Positions 15,858 through 24,207 of a stretch of DNA of 64,000 bases are shown here, piece after piece (positions within the stretch are counted from its first letter, which is position 1; each line of letters begins with the position of its first letter). The DNA comes from a virus. The position numbers and the translations under genes were made by a program. A model generated the notes under the pieces. The model saw only the letters and a program-made list of their open reading frames with translations. It had not been told where the DNA came from and searched no databases. Location of the stretch: the IMG/VR virus record IMGVR_UViG_3300031669_000002, positions 62,001-126,000 of that record, one strand, 5' to 3'.

Positions 15858-16766
15858 CTATTCTTCGTAATGACCGCCATCGCTACCGTGACCACCTGAA
15901 CCCTGACGACTAAAACTTGGTGTCAAATCATTGATTTCGAGTATGTCATCGCGTATGTTTTGATTACGCTTCTCAATATTGAGAACACGAGTAAATGAAT
16001 TCTGCAGGGCCATCGTATAGTAAGCAAATGGGTTAGCCGAGACAGATTCGTCAAACTGCAACCCAATCTGACTTAACTGAAGCAGAGCAGTTGATTTCAT
16101 TTCGTCTACATAGGTATATCCCCGCCAATTTGATCGCGTTGCATAACGCTCACATAACTTCATATACATTAGCGCAAGTTTATTAGTGACCTTGCCGTGA
16201 TCTTTACTAAATTCCCCACGTTCTAAGTCACCTACCCAATGACTTTTGCCGACACAAACCGATTCCCCTGTAGCATCTACAATAAAATGCTGAAACGGTT
16301 GAAAATTAACCTTAACATATTTTACTGGGGCAACAATTGCAACAACTAGTTCCTCATCCTCAAAAATATCAACCGAGTCATCGATGACTAAGCCTTTAGA
16401 TTTTTTGGTTTTCGCCGCTTTGGGTATAGCTGCTGGCGCCTCTGGGATATGATCCCAAGTCATTAGTCGAAAAACTACATCTTGATCGCTTATTGTTGCA
16501 GGATCAACTGCAACCGAATCAGCTTTAACTTTTTTGCCTAATGCTCCGGCAGCATCTACGGCAAGCTTTGTAAGGCGATCAGCCCTAGCAATTTTTGCTT
16601 CAGATTTTTCTCCGCCCTTCATTAGCTTGGGTATTTCCCCCAAACTTCTAATAATAACGTCATAGTCGCTATATTTTGGGTCAGCATAACTGCAATATGA
16701 GACTTTGCTCTTGTGTATCTCTTTTAGAATGTCTTTATTGTTTAAATAATTTTGAACACGGGCCAA
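15858..16766 (-). CDS. 55: Late transcription sigma factor gp55-like
   Basis: The protein has 302 residues from a TTG start (16764-16766) with AGGAG seven bases upstream. T4 gp55 has 185 residues. The N-terminus (VQNYLNNKDILKEI) matches the T4 start pattern (YVNNKELLQAI). The C-terminal half has the sigma-like core: KVTNKLALMYMKLCERYA, WRGYTYVDEMKSTALLQL, ANPFAYYTMALQNSFTRVLN, then IEKRNQNIRDD. About 140 residues in between, Ala/Lys-rich and with a predicted beta part (PVKYVKVNFQPFQHFIVD), have no T4 counterpart. gp55 directs host RNA polymerase to TATAAATA promoters, and such octamers are abundant here. The TTG start overlaps the upstream homing gene stop region (TAAATTG). Confidence 0.9.
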   Translation of the reverse strand: MARVQNYLNNKDILKEIHKSKVSYCSYADPKYSDYDVIIRSLGEIPKLMKGGEKSEAKIARADRLTKLAVDAAGALGKKVKADSVAVDPATISDQDVVFRLMTWDHIPEAPAAIPKAAKTKKSKGLVIDDSVDIFEDEELVVAIVAPVKYVKVNFQPFQHFIVDATGESVCVGKSHWVGDLERGEFSKDHGKVTNKLALMYMKLCERYATRSNWRGYTYVDEMKSTALLQLSQIGLQFDESVSANPFAYYTMALQNSFTRVLNIEKRNQNIRDDILEINDLTPSFSRQGSGGHGSDGGHYEE

Positions 16767-16767
16767 T

Positions 16768-17484
16768 TTATTTCTCCTTTTTTCTTTCGTGTGCTGCTCT
16801 TCTTGCCTCTGACCACGGTTTCCCCTTATTGGGAGACGGTTGCCCTATTCTCTTTAATGCATTTACCTGATTTGCTTTCTTCAGATTTGCGATCCATTCG
16901 TCATTAAATGGTGCTCTTGCTTTTCCTTGTTGCCGATTAACAAGTGACTTTTTGCGACGTAATGCTTCTTCTTTACCGTAAATCTCCTCCCAGGTCTTAC
17001 CCTTCTTAGCGAGTGACTGTAATTCCCTCGCTTTATCATCTCTTTTCTTACCCGAATTTGAAATACCGATTTTAATTTTGGTTTCTTCCAGACACGGTTT
17101 CCTCTCTCTATTCTTAGCAGCAATAGATCTTTTCTTACGAGTTTCGTCTGATTCGTTACGTTTAGCTGCGGCCATTTTTTCTCGTGTTTCTTTTGATGGG
17201 TTCCGTAGTCCTTCTCCGCCATCTGTTTTATTATTAAGGATTCCGGTCCCTATATCTTTTCTTCCATAGTCTGATATTAGGCATGTCTCTATGAATAGCG
17301 CCATATCCTCAGACAGATTAGTATATAAAAATTGAATAAATGACTTATCTGTGGGAACAGGAGCATTCCTATGATCTTCGTTGATCCTATTATTCTTCCC
17401 TTTACCGATATAGTATGGTGTTCCTGCTTTTGCTGTTGCGGAATCTTTACTTCTTAGATACGCATAGACATAATAAATATTCAT
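16768..17484 (-). CDS. GIY-YIG homing endonuclease
   Basis: The protein has 238 residues from ATG 17482-17484. The frame opens further upstream, but that part is the conserved untranslated leader, and the relative at 10021-10731 starts with the same [21 protein letters not shown] motifs are VYAYLRS and PYYIGKG. Glu lies in ALFIETCLISDYG and Asn in ILNNKTDGGEG. Basic helices and KTWEEIYGKEEALRRKK follow, then a NUMOD3-like end (IGQPSPNKGKPWSEARR). Unlike its relative it lacks the CPxC...HFDNC module. It sits directly upstream of gp55. Confidence 0.92.
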   Translation of the reverse strand: MNIYYVYAYLRSKDSATAKAGTPYYIGKGKNNRINEDHRNAPVPTDKSFIQFLYTNLSEDMALFIETCLISDYGRKDIGTGILNNKTDGGEGLRNPSKETREKMAAAKRNESDETRKKRSIAAKNRERKPCLEETKIKIGISNSGKKRDDKARELQSLAKKGKTWEEIYGKEEALRRKKSLVNRQQGKARAPFNDEWIANLKKANQVNALKRIGQPSPNKGKPWSEARRAAHERKKEK

Positions 17485-17553
17485 GCTGATGTCCCCTTGG
17501 ACAGTAGAGCAGTTGGATACTGATAATATCGCGAACTGCATATCTTATTTATC
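17485..17553 (-). promoter_or_regulatory. Late promoter plus conserved 5' hairpin leader (copy 2)
   Basis: GATAAATA (17546-17553), then after 6 bases GCAGTTCGCG. GCAGTT pairs with AACTGC (17509-17514 with 17534-17539). The loop differs from copy 1, while CTCTA and CATCAGC before ATG are kept. The ribosome site reads AAGGGGAC. Confidence 0.7.
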
Positions 17554-17627
17554 CGAGAAACGTATATTCAGATAATTAACAACTCTGGCCATATTGGCTC
17601 CTTATAATGTAAGCACATAATAACATT

Positions 17628-17635
17628 AATAAATA
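17628..17635 (+). promoter_or_regulatory. Late promoter AATAAATA of the baseplate operon
   Basis: The octamer is followed by CATAATATCAAGG, the same 13 bases that follow the late promoter of the gp6 gene at 24182. AAGGGG serves as ribosome site before ATG 17660. Confidence 0.65.
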
Positions 17636-17659
17636 CATAATATCAAGGGGTTATAAAAA

Positions 17660-18505
17660 ATGTCTAGCTTATTAGGTCTCACTGGTTTAACGACTATTGC
17701 CACTAGCGGAGTAAATAGTATCAATTCGGTAGGTCAATCGCTTGCCAATACACTCGATCCAAGCAACATAAGAAAAATGGCTGCTGGATTAGGCATAATG
17801 AGTGCCCAAGGACCGTCAAATAACCCTGCCGCAAAATGGGTCGATACTGGAGTAAGTGGTTCGTCTGCCGAAAACACAGACTGGAGAATAAAGGTATCGC
17901 TTGCTAAATCAGCTGACATCTTTTATTTAGCGACGGCAACCGGCGATGATCCTGGAATTTTATCACCCCTCAATGCAACAGGCGGAGTTGTGTTTCCTAT
18001 TACGCCTACATTGCAGATTACGAATACTGCGAGATATACTTCTTCACCTCTTACCCATAGCAATTACGCAATGCAGTTTTATGAAGGAAGTGAGGCAGGT
18101 TCAATTATGTTAAACGGGGAATTCCCAATCCAAACTATTGCAGAGGGACAATATCTACTAGCAGCCATTTATTTTTTTAGAGCATCTACAAAAATGTTTT
18201 GGGGAAATGAAGGTTTGGCTGGATCTCCTCCGCCAATGGTATTTTTAAGTGGGTACGGAGATTACTACTTCCCTAATGTTCCGTGCGTAGTAACAAACTT
18301 TATGCACACGATGCCAGAAAACGTAGATTATATTGATATACCAGTAAAGAGCAACAGCAATATGAAACTTGCTGGTTCGACTAGATTGCCACTGCAAAGT
18401 ACATTGCAGGTAACATTGCAACCAATATACAGTAGAACAAGTTTGACCAAATTTAAACTGACAGATTTTGCAGCAGGAAAAATGATCGGTGGAGGATTCA
18501 TGTAA
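17660..18505 (+). CDS. Baseplate tail-tube cap protein, gp48/gp54-like
   Basis: The protein has 281 residues. The body has NYAMQFYEGSEAGSIMLNGE, then EGQYLLAAIYFFRASTKMFWG, then VPCVVTNFMHTMPENVDYID. The C-terminus has STLQVTLQPIYSRTSL. The sequence of an energy-of-fields layout (tested angle strand, long helix with Arg, then FPNVPCVVTNF and LPLQSTLQVTLQP) is typical of baseplate cap or hub proteins that join tube to baseplate. In T4 these are gp48 and gp54; I cannot choose between them by eye. The stop codon overlaps the ATG of the next gene. It is the first gene of an operon of hub and wedge proteins. Confidence 0.6.
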   Translation: MSSLLGLTGLTTIATSGVNSINSVGQSLANTLDPSNIRKMAAGLGIMSAQGPSNNPAAKWVDTGVSGSSAENTDWRIKVSLAKSADIFYLATATGDDPGILSPLNATGGVVFPITPTLQITNTARYTSSPLTHSNYAMQFYEGSEAGSIMLNGEFPIQTIAEGQYLLAAIYFFRASTKMFWGNEGLAGSPPPMVFLSGYGDYYFPNVPCVVTNFMHTMPENVDYIDIPVKSNSNMKLAGSTRLPLQSTLQVTLQPIYSRTSLTKFKLTDFAAGKMIGGGFM

Positions 18506-18807
18506 TGACAGCAGTTTATTCAAAATCAAGTCCATACTCTAGTACAGGTCTTTATGGTCAATTCTTAGACATAATGACCAATCGTCCAATAAGTAAGTTA
18601 CCTAGCGACAAGCTATACACTATAGATAGAGTATATAATCTTCGTCCAGATCTACTTGCCTATGATCTATATAAGAATGCCGCACTGTGGTGGGTCTTTG
18701 CACAGAGAAATCCAAATGTACTTAAAGATCCGTTGTTTGATTTTGCAGTAGGTACGTCGATCTATCTGCCAACGATGGCAACATTAATATCTGACTTAGG
18801 ATTATAA
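18505..18807 (+). CDS. gp53-like baseplate wedge protein with LysM-type core
   Basis: The protein has 100 residues. It has the pattern DKLYTIDRVYNLRPDLLAYD, LYKNAALWWVFAQRNPNVLKD and PLFDFAVGTSIYLP, as in small baseplate proteins with a LysM-like fold, including the gp53 family. These bind at the wedge-hub boundary in contractile tails. It overlaps both neighbours by one base (TAATG and TAATG arrangements), so translation is coupled. It is shorter than T4 gp53 (196 aa). Confidence 0.72.
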   Translation: MTAVYSKSSPYSSTGLYGQFLDIMTNRPISKLPSDKLYTIDRVYNLRPDLLAYDLYKNAALWWVFAQRNPNVLKDPLFDFAVGTSIYLPTMATLISDLGL

Positions 18808-21419
18808 TGTCAACGATTAGTCAGATAGATACTCTTAACCGTCAGATAACTGCATCGATGCAAATACAACAGCAATCAACTGTTGTACTTAACAGCTTAC
18901 CTCTAGGGTCATCTGAAAGAGACGCACAGCAAATCATAGTAGATAAAAATACAGCTGACTTACAGTCTTTGTTAGATTTTAGAAAAAGTTTAACAGGCGT
19001 TGGTTATCAAGTAAAACCAAGTGAGGCAAATGCAGGCCAGCCTAGTATTCCTACAAATAACCAATCTATTGGCATACAGAAAATAGTTCCTATTGGAGAA
19101 TCAGCATATCCTAATGTATTACATGACTATGCATCGTATTCTTATAATATAAGTTTGCACACTATATCGATTGAAAAGTATAATAGCTTTTCTGCTCATC
19201 CGAAGACAGGGTACACGCCAGATGCAAACAGTGTTTTAATTGCATCTGCCGGAAGATGGGATAATACAGATAGACGAAACAATCACTTTAAAGATGCTGA
19301 CTTTTTCTTCGATAAAATGACGTTTGAAACCGTTATAGGTAGCACAGAGTATGCACAGAATTCAAATGTTTTAGCAATTGATTTTACTATAATTGAACCA
19401 TACGGAATGACATTAGCAAATAGATTACTTGATCTAGCCTCAGATTACAGTAAAGTCAAAGACAACAAAAGTATTCAAGACAATGTTTTTCAATTGCCGT
19501 ATCTACTTCAGATTGATTTTTTCGGAGTAGGAAACGACGGAATATCAAAGCAAATAGAGAATGTCTCAAAATATATTCCTATTCAAATCATTAGCGCAAA
19601 ATTTAAGGTTTCACTTAGCGGTTCACAGTGGGATTTTACGGCAGTTCCATATAATCACCAGGCATTCACTGATACAGTTGGTTCTACGCCAATGAAGTGT
19701 CAAGTATATGCAAATAGTATTAAAGACTTCTTTGCTGCGGTACCGACAGGCACAGCTTCAGTGGCAGCTTTTAGTCAAAACGCAGTAAATGCAGCATCTA
19801 CTATATTTAACCAAAAAGAAGTTGACCAGAGTGCTGCCCGCATCAAACTACACAAAGATCTTGCTTCGCATTATAGAACTGCACCAGAAGATCAAGTACA
19901 GGAAAAGGTTGCAATAAATCAAATAAGCACGTTAGTTAAACAAAGTAGTTACCCTACCGCAGTTAATCTCTGGCATCAAGTAAACCAAAAAATTGGTGCA
20001 TGTAAAATTGCCGATGAGTTTGCATTTACAATTGACCCGCTAATAATTAATGCACAGTTTCAGCCCAAAGAGTTGGTGTCAATTACTAGTCTGGCAATGT
20101 TGAAGGGCAACACAGATCAAGCAAACCTATTTGCTCAGTCGGGACAAGTAACTAATATGGATGATAGCAATCACCCGGTTGTTGTAACAACTATTAATCA
20201 AGGAACATCAATACTCAATGTGATTAATACTGCTATGCTTAATACTGACTACGTTCATAGTCAGATAATTGATCCAACACACGATACCAATATCACAGTA
20301 GAAAAAATGAAATCGTTTTTAGAAAAACCTCTTAACTGGTATCACATTGTTCCAAGTGTTAAGATTTTGGGATATGATACTATTAACAATCGATATGCTA
20401 AAAAAATTACATATAATATACAGCACAAGATATTATACCAAGATAAAGATAAGAATAGCTATCAGGGTCAACCTGCGGTGATTGCTAAAGATTATGAATA
20501 TATCTTTACCGGAAAAAATAACGATATACTTAACTTTGATTTAGATTTTAACTCGCAATTTTTTATAGTCAATGTCGCAAACCCATCTAATGCAGATGTT
20601 AATTCAGCCGCCCCTGCATCTGCTGCGACGCCGTCGCAGCAGTTGCTAAATCAGGATGCTAATAAGGTATTAACATCTGCACAAGTAGCATCTATTTTAA
20701 ATGATGTTCGCGCAAACGGCAGATCAGAACTAAAGCCTAAGGTTCACCTAGTAGCTGCTATCCCCACAACCTCAGCAACTCGAGGAGGAAAAGCAGAAAT
20801 GGTTAAACAGCTAGAAAGAAATATTTTATCTACTGTAGCAGGAGATCTTCTTAGTGTAACTCTAAAAATTATAGGAGATCCAGATTTTATTAAGCAGGAT
20901 GATATATTTTTTACTTTACAAGATATGAAATCTCAAACTAGAGTAGATGTAAACGGAACAAAATTTACAGACAACAGAAAAACACCAAACGGAAGTATAG
21001 CAACCGATCTCGAAGATTTATTTGTTAGACTAACATTTAAAACTGCGTCTGACTATGATATAAACGGGTTGGCAATACCAAAAGATTCTACTACGAACAA
21101 GTATGCATCTAGCATGTTTTCTGGACTATATAAGATAACAAAAGTTAATAACTATTTTACAAATGGAAGATTTGAACAAGAGTTACACTTATATCATTAT
21201 AATTTACAACCTACACCTGGAGTAAGTACGGGTGCAGATCAAACACAATCATCAAATAGAGAATCTTCAGTAAAGAAAATATCAAACGGTGCAATAATTG
21301 GAGCACCGGCATCTAAGTTGCCAGCAACAGATACTATTAATTCTAATTTTTCAATTACTGGAAGAGGCGGAGTAGTAGCTATCCCAGCATCAACTACTAC
21401 TAATATAACTAAACTTTAA
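18807..21419 (+). CDS. Large baseplate hub protein (gp27-like role)
   Basis: The protein has 870 residues. The N-terminal 60 residues are a Gln-rich coiled coil. The middle contains long beta segments (YNISLHTISIEKYN, MTFETVIGST, VLAIDFTIIEPYG). The end has IGDPDFIKQDDIFF, then SGLYKITKVNNYFTNGRFEQ, then ELHLYHYNL. The last pattern (G-x-Y-x-V, a strand, then G-x-F-x-Q-x-L) is characteristic of hub proteins that carry the spike, such as gp27 and gpD relatives. Position directly before the gp5-like spike gene fits. It is more than twice the length of T4 gp27 (391 aa), so other domains have been added. The assignment is by context and C-terminal pattern. Confidence 0.6.
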   Translation: MSTISQIDTLNRQITASMQIQQQSTVVLNSLPLGSSERDAQQIIVDKNTADLQSLLDFRKSLTGVGYQVKPSEANAGQPSIPTNNQSIGIQKIVPIGESAYPNVLHDYASYSYNISLHTISIEKYNSFSAHPKTGYTPDANSVLIASAGRWDNTDRRNNHFKDADFFFDKMTFETVIGSTEYAQNSNVLAIDFTIIEPYGMTLANRLLDLASDYSKVKDNKSIQDNVFQLPYLLQIDFFGVGNDGISKQIENVSKYIPIQIISAKFKVSLSGSQWDFTAVPYNHQAFTDTVGSTPMKCQVYANSIKDFFAAVPTGTASVAAFSQNAVNAASTIFNQKEVDQSAARIKLHKDLASHYRTAPEDQVQEKVAINQISTLVKQSSYPTAVNLWHQVNQKIGACKIADEFAFTIDPLIINAQFQPKELVSITSLAMLKGNTDQANLFAQSGQVTNMDDSNHPVVVTTINQGTSILNVINTAMLNTDYVHSQIIDPTHDTNITVEKMKSFLEKPLNWYHIVPSVKILGYDTINNRYAKKITYNIQHKILYQDKDKNSYQGQPAVIAKDYEYIFTGKNNDILNFDLDFNSQFFIVNVANPSNADVNSAAPASAATPSQQLLNQDANKVLTSAQVASILNDVRANGRSELKPKVHLVAAIPTTSATRGGKAEMVKQLERNILSTVAGDLLSVTLKIIGDPDFIKQDDIFFTLQDMKSQTRVDVNGTKFTDNRKTPNGSIATDLEDLFVRLTFKTASDYDINGLAIPKDSTTNKYASSMFSGLYKITKVNNYFTNGRFEQELHLYHYNLQPTPGVSTGADQTQSSNRESSVKKISNGAIIGAPASKLPATDTINSNFSITGRGGVVAIPASTTTNITKL

Positions 21420-21429
21420 AGGCGATAGA

Positions 21430-23553
21430 ATGTCAATAGATAAGCGAGCAGGAACAAAGATACCATCCTTTGCTGACAAAGATAGAGTTGCAGGATATAA
21501 GAGAGACGTCGGTCCCTATATTGGTATAGTCAAAAGTAACGCAGACTCTACTAGAGCAGGTAGACTACAAGTTTTTATTCCAAATTTTGGCGGAGTAGAG
21601 ACTGATTCGTCACATTGGATTACTGTTGGATACGCCAACCCATATATGGGAGCAGCAAGATCACCATCAGTGACGACTATCAGATCACCAGACAATAGTT
21701 ACGAGACAGTTAATCATTCATATGGAATGTGGTTCACACCGCCTGATATCGGCAATCAAGTACTGGTTATCTTTATTGACGGGGACACAAATCACGGATA
21801 CTGGTTTGCGTGTATCATGCCAGACCTAAGTCACTGGGCGATACCAGGACAAGCAGGAGCTGATAATTTAGAAACACCATTAGATTCTAGTTTAGCACAG
21901 GCACTTACAAACCCGCCATATCCGTCTGTAGAGTTTAACGAAACAAACGAAACACTTCAACAAAAATGGGCAAACTTCCTGCAGATCAATAAAGTTATTC
22001 ACGAGGACCAAGTCAAGGTATTGCTTAATCAAGGACTCGAGGACGATAAAATTCGAGGTGTTGTAACAAGTAGTTCTCAAAGAGAAAGTCCAAGCAAAGT
22101 ATTTGGAATTAGCACGCCCGGAGAAGATGGCCCAAAAACAGATCAAACAACCGGGCAAGTAACTACTCGAAAAGGCGGCCACACGTTTGTTATGGATGAC
22201 GGTAACCACGCAGTTGCTGGTGCAGATTCTCTTATCAGATTACGCACAGCAGGTGGACATCAAATCTTAATGAACGACCAGCAAGATGTGATTTATATTG
22301 GAACATCAAGTGGCTCTAATTGGATGGAATTTGATAAAGAAGGAAAAATGTATGTATATTCTAAATCAGATATATCTCTAAGAACAGAGGGTAGCTTCAA
22401 TCTTCACGCAGACAAAGATATTAATATGAATGCAGGTGGAAATATTAGTATGTGGGCAAAGAATACTATCAAAGAGCAAGCATCAACGATTAATATCAAA
22501 GCAACGGCAGATTTAGGGATGTATGGACAAAAAGTGGGTCTTGGATCAGGTAGTACATTAAATATGTCAGCAGCAACCGACGGCGGATTCTTAGCAGGCG
22601 GTAACTTAACCTTCTTCGGAAATATGCTTTATCTAAATACTAGTAAGCCGCCAACTGTTGCTGCACCAGCAAATATTCCGGTCGTGTCGCACCCAGATGC
22701 AACAACTAAATCATTTGGCCCATACGCGAAATGGGGAGCAACAGGAAAAGTATCTACTACAATACCAACACCTATTCCGACGCACGAACCATTTACTCCT
22801 TCTGGAAGGCCACGAGGAACGTCGACCGGAGCAATATCAAAAACACCAAGATCATCGCGACCTATTGCACCAACTCCTGTACCAATAGTTTCCCCGACAA
22901 CAGGCGTTCCTGGCGGGCAACCTGGACCCATTAATGCAGTAACAGCAGGACTAGATTCAGCACGAGTTCTAAAGCCATCAAATCCTGGACTAAAAACACA
23001 ACCTCCAGAAACTTCGGGGCTAGGTACACTGTCAGCGGCACAATTGACTGCACTTAAGGCACAGATTGCGAAATCAGAGTCTAACTTTAACTATCAAGCC
23101 GTAAATAGCATCTATTATATGGGTAAGTACCAATTTGGATACGAGGCGCTGATTACATTTGGATATGCTAAACCAAATACCACATCCAACTACCAACTTG
23201 CATCAGACGGAAACGGCGTGTATTGGACCGGAAAAGACGGTATAACTAGCGCAGCACTTTGGCTAACCTCACCCGACATACAAGAAAGCGCAATGAATGA
23301 TCTATTACAGCAAAATTATACCTACCTATCATCTCACAGGGACTTAAACGGCAACCCCGTAATAGATGCTAGTTCATCGCCAGCTGATGTAGCCGGCAAA
23401 TTAGCAATCTGTCACCTTCTAGGTGGACACGCCTGCGTTAAATGGACAGACGGTCAGAATTCGGGAGAAGATGCGTACGGTACAACAGGAACAACGTATT
23501 ATAATTTAGGTGTTTATGCAATCGACGTAATTGCACCGACCTTAACAGCATAA
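21430..23553 (+). CDS. 5: Baseplate spike / tail lysozyme, gp5-like
   Basis: The protein has 707 residues. Residues 25-150 form the gp5/VgrG OB-fold: YIGIVKSNADSTRAGRLQVF, then WFTPPDIGNQVLVIFIDGD. Residues 235-400 have the repeated beta-helix pattern of the needle (SDISLRTEGSFNLHADKDIN, MNAGGNISMWAKN). A Pro/Thr-rich linker follows at about 415-530. The C-terminal 165 residues look like a lysozyme or transglycosylase domain: AQIAKSESNFNYQAVN with a candidate catalytic Glu near 548, then GKYQFGYEALI. In T4 gp5 the lysozyme lies between OB-fold and needle; here it lies after the needle. The protein punctures the envelope and digests peptidoglycan locally. Confidence 0.88.
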   Translation: MSIDKRAGTKIPSFADKDRVAGYKRDVGPYIGIVKSNADSTRAGRLQVFIPNFGGVETDSSHWITVGYANPYMGAARSPSVTTIRSPDNSYETVNHSYGMWFTPPDIGNQVLVIFIDGDTNHGYWFACIMPDLSHWAIPGQAGADNLETPLDSSLAQALTNPPYPSVEFNETNETLQQKWANFLQINKVIHEDQVKVLLNQGLEDDKIRGVVTSSSQRESPSKVFGISTPGEDGPKTDQTTGQVTTRKGGHTFVMDDGNHAVAGADSLIRLRTAGGHQILMNDQQDVIYIGTSSGSNWMEFDKEGKMYVYSKSDISLRTEGSFNLHADKDINMNAGGNISMWAKNTIKEQASTINIKATADLGMYGQKVGLGSGSTLNMSAATDGGFLAGGNLTFFGNMLYLNTSKPPTVAAPANIPVVSHPDATTKSFGPYAKWGATGKVSTTIPTPIPTHEPFTPSGRPRGTSTGAISKTPRSSRPIAPTPVPIVSPTTGVPGGQPGPINAVTAGLDSARVLKPSNPGLKTQPPETSGLGTLSAAQLTALKAQIAKSESNFNYQAVNSIYYMGKYQFGYEALITFGYAKPNTTSNYQLASDGNGVYWTGKDGITSAALWLTSPDIQESAMNDLLQQNYTYLSSHRDLNGNPVIDASSSPADVAGKLAICHLLGGHACVKWTDGQNSGEDAYGTTGTTYYNLGVYAIDVIAPTLTA

Positions 23554-23556
23554 ATA
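23549..23556 (+). promoter_or_regulatory. Late promoter CATAAATA, 5 bases before an ATG
   Basis: The octamer overlaps the stop codon of the gp5-like gene. The spacer TAGAT leads to ATG 23562. No ribosome site is visible. Confidence 0.65.
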
Positions 23557-23561
23557 TAGAT

Positions 23562-23789
23562 ATGACTACATACACCTTTCAATCAACATATGATGATAAA
23601 GTTAAAATGTCAGATATTTGGGAAATAACTTCTTTAACTGGGCAAGTTGTTCAAACCAATGATCTGAAACAATTCTGTAATTTAAATCAGTTATCTCTTA
23701 AAATGATGTATAGAATTTCTAATACAGTTAGAATTCATAGAGGTTTTACCTGCGAGAATTTAACTAAAAAACGAAGAGAAAAAGAGTGA
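23562..23789 (+). CDS. Stand-alone NUMOD1-like DNA-binding protein
   Basis: The protein has 75 residues: IWEITSLTGQVVQTNDLKQF, then CNLNQLSLKMMYRISN and HRGFTCENL. This is the pattern of the helix-turn-helix module found at the C-terminus of HNH and GIY-YIG homing enzymes (strand-turn-strand, N-L-x-x-F-C-x-x-x-x-L, then a basic helix and GW/GF). No nuclease domain is attached, so it may be the remnant of a homing gene or a free-standing DNA-binding protein. It lies between two baseplate genes, with its own late promoter, and its stop overlaps the GTG start of gp25 (GTGA). Confidence 0.7.
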   Translation: MTTYTFQSTYDDKVKMSDIWEITSLTGQVVQTNDLKQFCNLNQLSLKMMYRISNTVRIHRGFTCENLTKKRREKE

Positions 23790-24148
23790 GTACATACTAC
23801 GGTTTTTCAACAATAGGGAAGAAGAAGAAATTTGCAGTCAATGACTTTGACTTGGTAAAGACAGACCTATACAACTATTTGAATACTCGTAAAGGCGAAC
23901 GAGTAATGAACCCAGATTTTGGAACAATCATCTGGGGACTATTATTTGAACCACTGACACCAGAAGTAAAAAATGCAATGATGGAAGACATTACCTCAAT
24001 TGTTTCCTATGACCCTAGAATCGTAACCAACCAAATTACGCTCTCAGAATACGAACACGGCATACAGATTATGATAGAACTAACCTACGTAGAAACAAAT
24101 CAAACCGATACACTTAAACTCACCTTCGACAAAAACGCTTCCAAATAG
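23786..24148 (+). CDS. 25: Baseplate wedge protein gp25
   Basis: The protein has 120 residues; T4 gp25 has 132. It starts at GTG, which overlaps the previous TGA. The gp25 family pattern is clear: VKTDLYNYLNTRKGERVMNP, DFGTIIWGLLFEPLTPE, then VSYDPRIVTNQI. gp25 is the core of the wedge-sheath junction that triggers sheath contraction, and its fold resembles a lysozyme without enzymatic function here. It precedes gp6 as in many T4-like phages. Confidence 0.95.
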   Translation: MSTYYGFSTIGKKKKFAVNDFDLVKTDLYNYLNTRKGERVMNPDFGTIIWGLLFEPLTPEVKNAMMEDITSIVSYDPRIVTNQITLSEYEHGIQIMIELTYVETNQTDTLKLTFDKNASK

Positions 24149-24173
24149 CATTAAATTAACTGTTAATTTCTAA

Positions 24174-24207
24174 CATAAATACATAATATCAAGGATTACA
24201 TATTATG
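24174..24207 (+). promoter_or_regulatory. gp6 late promoter joined to a start-codon hairpin
   Basis: CATAAATA (24174-24181) is followed at once by CATAATAT (24182-24189), a loop CAAGGATTAC carrying the ribosome site, and ATATTATG (24200-24207), which includes the ATG. In a read-through message the start codon is in an 8-bp stem. A late transcript starting about 5 bases after the octamer would lack most of the 5' arm. Confidence 0.65.

Noticed and set aside
17485-17541. Longer N-terminus for the GIY-YIG protein at 16768.
   Set aside because: The region is the conserved hairpin leader, and the relative at 10021 starts at the same [10 protein letters not shown].
23562-23789. A baseplate protein, because of its place between gp5-like and gp25.
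   Set aside because: Its sequence fits the NUMOD1-type homing module better than any wedge protein.
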